The notes under the pieces: model-generated | Database searches by the model: none | Seen by the model: the letters and a program-made list of their open reading frames with translations, nothing else | What the model was told of the DNA's origin: nothing | Shown: positions 60,151 through 64,000 of the stretch, piece by piece | How positions within the stretch are numbered: position 1 is the first letter of the stretch | Layout of the letters: each line of letters begins with the position of its first letter | Made by a program: the position numbers and the translations under genes | Assembly (NCBI GenBank): GCA_002105175.1 | Contig: MCGE01000008.1 | Span: 1,302,001 to 1,366,000 of the forward strand | Origin: Absidia repens | Lineage: Eukaryota; Mucoromycota; Mucoromycetes; Mucorales; Cunninghamellaceae | DNA: 64,000 bases | Direction: 5' to 3'

Positions 60151-62188
60151 AGGCGTAAAAAAAGGGCATGTGTTTCTGTGAAAAAAAAGGTCACTACAGA
60201 GTTTTTTTTTTTTTTGTCTCCTCTGCATATTGAATTTTGATGGTTATATAGGGTAGCAATGGTGGGGCTAGTATTGATACTAATTGCTCTGGGATGGGAG
60301 ATGTTAGATAAGAATTTTAAATCATGGCTTTAGATAAGTTTTATCCCTCTCCCTCTTTAACATATTGAAAAAATGGAATGCAGTGTGATGATGATGATTA
60401 GCTCTTTCTACGATGAGCGCCTCAATGCAATGCCAGCAAGCGGTGTTTGAATACACATGAAAGATTTGCATTCACTGATATAAGATCTGTCTATCTTGAG
60501 ATACATAACATATAAGGGCTAATGTAGTGTATGCGTGGCTGAAGAAAAATTAGAAATCTTACAGGCACGTTTTGGTTGTTTAGTGTAAGCTCGGGCGAAA
60601 ACTTGGGAGAAAGAAAAATGTAAATCATGAATGTCCAATAACGAGAAGGCATTCTGGGATAGGGTTTATCACTTTATCGCCTTAACATTGACCTTGCTGC
60701 CAATAAAAGAGATAAAAGAAAGGAATAAAAAATACGATGGGCAAAAGTATTTGCCATCAAGCAAGAAATCTATCATTCTTGACCAAAAGAATACAAAAAT
60801 GGTAAACTTGCGATTCAGTCACCTATCTTATCTTTGGGTTGTGTGTACATACGGAAAAGGACTCGGACCATCTTGATACTTACAACTATTTTAGTCTGAA
60901 TTGGTTTCATAGCTGTTAGAAAACTTATCAGCAAAACTGGTTTTTCATTTTTTGGTGTTTAATGTGTCACATTTATGGTTTACCAGTGTTTTCCAGTGAA
61001 TCCCGATGATGAAGATTCGCAGCATCAATGTTGATATAATCTAGCATCACAGTATACAATACTTTGAGATTAATATGAAGGGATATAGTGATAGCTTCGA
61101 ATCAATATGTCATTACCATTTCCTCGATTTCTTTTGGAGGTCTCCGCTGAAGCGGATGAAGTATTTTATTGAAGTTGGGCGATCGCAATCGATGGGGCAT
61201 TATCAAATAAAAAAAAATTATCCGAAAAAAACGACTCCTTGGTAAATAAGAGGTGCTTGAAAAAGTAAATAAAAAGGAACGTGCGCTAACGGTGGGGACG
61301 TGTTATCACCTCGATATGTGTCACTTAATCAACCTTATTCCACTCTTTGTCAAAACCGAATTTATAATTCACATGCCAAAAATATATAAAAAAAATCATT
61401 ATACAAAGGCTCATTGTTTTTCTCCAATTCGAAATTCCATTTTCATATCTGAAATTACATGGATTGAAAGAGTAATAGATCGATATATCTAAAAAAAAAT
61501 AGCGGATGTTAATGTATGAGTTGTACAATACATACTACACCCGAGTTTAATGGGCGGAGTGGAAAATCATATTACTGTGCTCAGTTCTCAACGTTCCTCG
61601 AAGACTCACCATTTTTTTCCCAGCCGCATGGGCCAGATCAAAGGTGATGTATAAGAATGAACCATACACACGATTCGATCTCTGTACCCCGAAAAGTTAA
61701 AAAAGAACATATACAAATAGAGATGAGACGATACTAGACCTTAGCGCACGTTTAATTATCAACGTTTAATCGATTAACACGGTGTGTGTGTTTGGAATAT
61801 TTGTTACACATTTGACAAGACATTAGGAATGTTGTGCGTTTCAATCACTAGTTTCCCACACTTTGGTTTTATAATAATAGTAATATAGCGATTGTAATGG
61901 TGTTATCATACATGTTTTTAATGCAATCGATTGGGTCGTTTGCTTTTGGCAATATCGTTTGGATCGGTCAAAGAAACTAGGCACAGTATCATAAAGTCAC
62001 AAGGTTAATAGGCCAATAATTTCAGTTTTTACTGCTCTCGCCATTATATTTGAGACTCCCCCTTTTTTTCGTTCTTTCCTTTTTTTTTTATTCTTTTCTT
62101 CTTTAATTCTCGCCACCCCGCATTACTCCACCCGTAGCAAACCCCTCCTTTTATATATATTTATATACCATATTATAATAGAAAGTTC
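60151..62188. other. Intergenic, no gene supported
   Basis: About 2 kb of AT-rich sequence with small unassignable frames (60631-60876, 61253-61492), a TG microsatellite near 60131-60148, and T/C-rich sequence at 62050-62160 that is likely the promoter/5' UTR of the next gene. Confidence 0.45.
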
Positions 62189-64000
62189 ATGACTCTCTTT
62201 GTTTCGGGTCATCCTTGTCCCCCTACTTCTCCAACACGAACCTTGAAATCTGAACAAAATGACACTATAGATTATCTTGACCCCCTCTTCCCCGATATCA
62301 TATCTTCACATCCCGTTGACGACTTCTCAATACAGTCTTATCTTGAACATGATATGCCATCTCCATCTTCCGCGTCCAGTGTCCATGATACTCCCTCTGC
62401 TCTTACAACGCCATCACCTGCAAGTCAATACGACGTGCTTCAGACCGATAAGCATATCTCGCCAGCCGACCTACTAACCGCAGAGGTACGTACACTCTCT
62501 ATATAAATATATTCCAAGTACAGCTTCCGTCCACTTTTTGGTAACCTCTCTTTCTTTATCTTTTCCTATTTTTTCATATACCGCAGAACCCAAACATGAT
62601 TCATTCCACTTTGTCAATGCCTGACAGTTATCACCACCTTACCTCAGAATACTATGCACGAAACAACAATACATTGTAAGTTATATATACATATCTCGAA
62701 TGATACTCTCTTTACTCATTTTATATGAAAATAGTCATACCAACGACCATCATTCAACTCCACCTCCTATCAATGCTACTATGAACCATTTGAACAACAG
62801 CGCCACTTCTTTGTTGGATAACACGTAATGATATATATATATATATATATAATGCTTTATTGTTTTCCCTTTTTGTATATTACTAACAAGTCGTATGTGT
62901 ATATAGGTTACAAATCCGTGTACTGGGTATTCCGAGCCTTGGGGCCAAATCTCGTGTGGAAACTCAAATTAAACTGGTCATCCAATTGCTGTCATCCGCT
63001 GGCGGCAAAGCTCCTAACTGGTCTTATGTCCGTTTACCTGAACATTTGCTAGCAAGATCAAAACTACGAAAAACGCAACAGCAACAACAGCATCAGCAAA
63101 AACAAATGGATGGAAGTGTAGCAACAATGGTCTCAGATGAATCCAAAGTCCTGTCACTTGATGCCAAGGTCATTTGTTCCACTGATGAAGAGAAATCTGT
63201 CCGTATGTGCCATGGCTGTGTCCGACGAGAAGTAAGTTAAATAGCTACAAATTTGTAGAGTATCACTCACGTTTTGTTTTATCTAGCGCAAGAGGGCTGA
63301 GCGCACCAAGGATGGAAAACCACGCTATGAATCAGATGCTCTTGGATATGACATTCAACAACAATCTGACTATACCATGGAAAGTGATCGTGATCGTATC
63401 CTGCTATTCAATTGTAGCTCTATGGTTAACTTCAGCTCCGGTGACGCTATACTCCCTACTCGCATTACATGCTATTGTAGACATCACAATGAAAAGATCG
63501 GATTCAGGTAAAAACAAGAACACTGCCATAAAATGGGGTGAAACACGAACGTAATTATTACAAATATACTAATTTGTATATTGCTATCTTTTATTCTCAG
63601 AATTCAATTTGTCATGCGAAATCATCACGGATATGTCATTGCCAGAGGCTGCTCTCCACCTATCATGATTACCGATGACCACAAAAGCTCGAAGCACCGA
63701 AACAACAGCATCTCACAACCAAACACACCAAGCGATACTAACAGCATTAACGTGACAAGAAAACGTGGACGAACCGACTATGAAAGTCCGCCAATGCTAG
63801 AGACTCCAGCACTTTCGCCGCGTGGCTCACTGTCTGACAACAACAATGCGCCCATCACTACCACAATGGCACCTCTCGTTTTGGATCCAACAGCTTCATT
63901 TGGGATTCCATCTTCGGCTTCAAGCCCGTATCCGCATGAACGTACTTCACCATCAACCGATAGCTCCGAAACATCTAACCGCCTATTATCGCCATCGTCA
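62189..64000 (+). CDS. SPT23/MGA2-like transcription factor, 5' part
   Basis: Spliced plus-strand gene running off the window. Exon 1 (62189 onward) starts MTLFVSGHPCPPTSPTRTLK and is Ser/Pro/Asp-rich. Later exons encode the N-terminal conserved region: LQIRVLGIPSLGAKSRVETQ, IKLVIQLLSSAGG, NWSYVRLPEHLLARSKLRK, a poly-Gln run (63077-63100), MCHGCVRRE|RKRAERTKDGKP, RILLFNCSSMVNFSSGDAIL, PTRITCYCRHHNEKIGFRIQ and FVMRNHHGYVIARG. This block is characteristic of the fungal Mga2/Spt23 family, in which IPT, ankyrin and a C-terminal membrane anchor would follow beyond position 64000. Family role: ER-tethered precursor released to activate fatty-acid desaturase transcription. Coverage here is 5' only. 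Confidence 0.85.

Overview
The window looks like nuclear DNA of an early-diverging, Mucorales-like fungus. The evidence is AT-rich intergenic sequence with very long poly-A and poly-T tracts, many short GT-AG introns, and gene families typical of fungi: VTC polyphosphate polymerase, a Pho80/Pcl cyclin, an SPT23/MGA2-type factor, a GATA factor, an HSF-type factor, and a GH18 chitinase with CBM19. The genus cannot be fixed from sequence alone.

Layout. 1-11.4 kb is repeat-rich and gene-poor. It holds one 328-aa ORF of unknown family, a small coding fragment cut by a repeat, a 1-kb minisatellite and several copies of a dispersed non-coding repeat. 11.9-25.5 kb holds four minus-strand genes: an HSF-type transcription factor, a C2 plus lipase-3 (sn1-diacylglycerol-lipase-like) enzyme, a GH18/CBM19 chitinase with a 1-nt frameshift, and a GATA zinc-finger factor. 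Repeats and gene relics lie between them. 26-29 kb contains decayed coding sequence, including a creatininase-like relic, and another repeat. 29.4-39.9 kb is the densest gene block: a VTC4-like polyphosphate polymerase (-), a BRCT plus family X DNA polymerase (+), and transportin/Kap104 (+) starting only 184 bp after the polymerase stop.

40-48.6 kb is a large imperfect inverted repeat. Each arm carries an identical tRNA-Gly(GCC) gene at its outer end and inverted dispersed repeats inside. The right arm has additionally acquired two LTR-like insertions, one with a perfect 4-bp target duplication. 49.3-64 kb holds an arrestin-domain protein, EMC6, a Pcl-type cyclin, a cytosolic-type aspartate aminotransferase (-), and the 5' part of an SPT23/MGA2-like gene cut by the window edge.

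The genes are independent eukaryotic loci, not one pathway. There are loose themes: VTC and a Pho80/Pcl-like cyclin both belong to families linked to phosphate and polyphosphate physiology, and arrestin, lipase and MGA2-like proteins to membranes and lipids. No CRISPR array, operon or complete autonomous transposon was seen. The most unusual features are the tRNA-bearing palindrome with nested LTR insertions, the dispersed repeat family with a conserved TTTCAAATCCCGC terminus, the polarity-inverting minisatellite, and the mosaic active site of the family X polymerase.
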